Assembly (NCBI GenBank): GCA_030825745.1
Contig: JAPJPH010000058.1
Coordinates: 1 to 6,033 of the forward strand
Origin: Anaerococcus sp.
GTDB taxonomy: Bacteria > Bacillota > Clostridia > Tissierellales > Peptoniphilaceae
Length of the DNA stretch: 6,033 nt
Reading direction: 5' to 3'
The notes under the pieces were generated by a model, which had not been told where the DNA came from, searched no databases, and saw nothing but the letters and a program-made list of their open reading frames with translations. The stretch's first letter is position 1, and each line of letters begins with the position of its first letter. Both the position numbers and the translations under genes were made by a program. Below, in pieces: positions 6,021 through 6,033 of the stretch.

Positions 6021-6033
6021 AAAAAACCACCTG
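6021..6033 (-). terminator. Partial terminator at the right edge, minus strand
   Basis: Read on the minus strand the last bases give CAGGTGG followed by six T's and G, which looks like the second arm and T-tract of an intrinsic terminator whose first arm (CCACCT) would lie beyond the window. It would end a minus-strand gene to the right, convergent with the metG operon. Only one arm is visible. Confidence 0.35.

Noticed and set aside
1..6033. CRISPR array, tRNA or rRNA gene, insertion sequence, prophage or defence genes
   Set aside because: No regularly spaced repeats, no cloverleaf or rRNA signature and no transposase or defence domains were seen; nearly all the DNA is taken up by housekeeping genes.

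Overview
The window is AT-rich DNA (GC about one third by eye) from a low-GC Gram-positive anaerobe. The gene order metG-tatD-rnmV-ksgA is the Bacillota cluster known from Bacillus (metS-yabD-yabE-rnmV-ksgA, here without yabE). A T-box leader in front of tyrS, strong AAAGGAG-type ribosome binding sites, a four-cysteine zinc site in MetRS and heavy use of CTA leucine codons fit the Tissierellia/Peptoniphilaceae group (Anaerococcus- or Peptoniphilus-like). That placement is inference; no marker in the window fixes the genus.

Layout: position 1 begins inside what looks like half of a terminator hairpin. tyrS (tyrosyl-tRNA synthetase) lies on the minus strand at 30-1280. The roughly 300-base divergent region at 1281-1579 holds the tyrS T-box riboswitch, the tyrS promoter and, overlapping it, a candidate metG promoter. 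A plus-strand operon follows: metG (1580-3529), tatD (3529-4290), rnmV (4287-4817) and ksgA/rsmA (4814-5656), joined by overlaps of 1, 4 and 4 bases. After a 42-base gap with no terminator comes a 77-residue glutaredoxin-like gene (5699-5932), closed by a strong intrinsic terminator at 5947-5977. The last 53 bases hold an imperfect inverted repeat and what looks like half of a minus-strand terminator.

Together the genes serve translation: charging of tRNA-Tyr and tRNA-Met, 5S rRNA maturation (RNase M5), 16S rRNA dimethylation (KsgA) and a metal-dependent nuclease or deacylase (TatD). A small thiol-redox protein rides at the end. tyrS appears to be controlled by uncharged tRNA-Tyr.

The protein genes are ordinary housekeeping genes. 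The part most worth a second look is the tyrS leader: a T-box whose Stem I seems to be cut back almost to the specifier loop, while it keeps the AGUA and GAA elements, a UAC tyrosine specifier and a textbook UGGU T-box bulge. I found no new multi-gene system.
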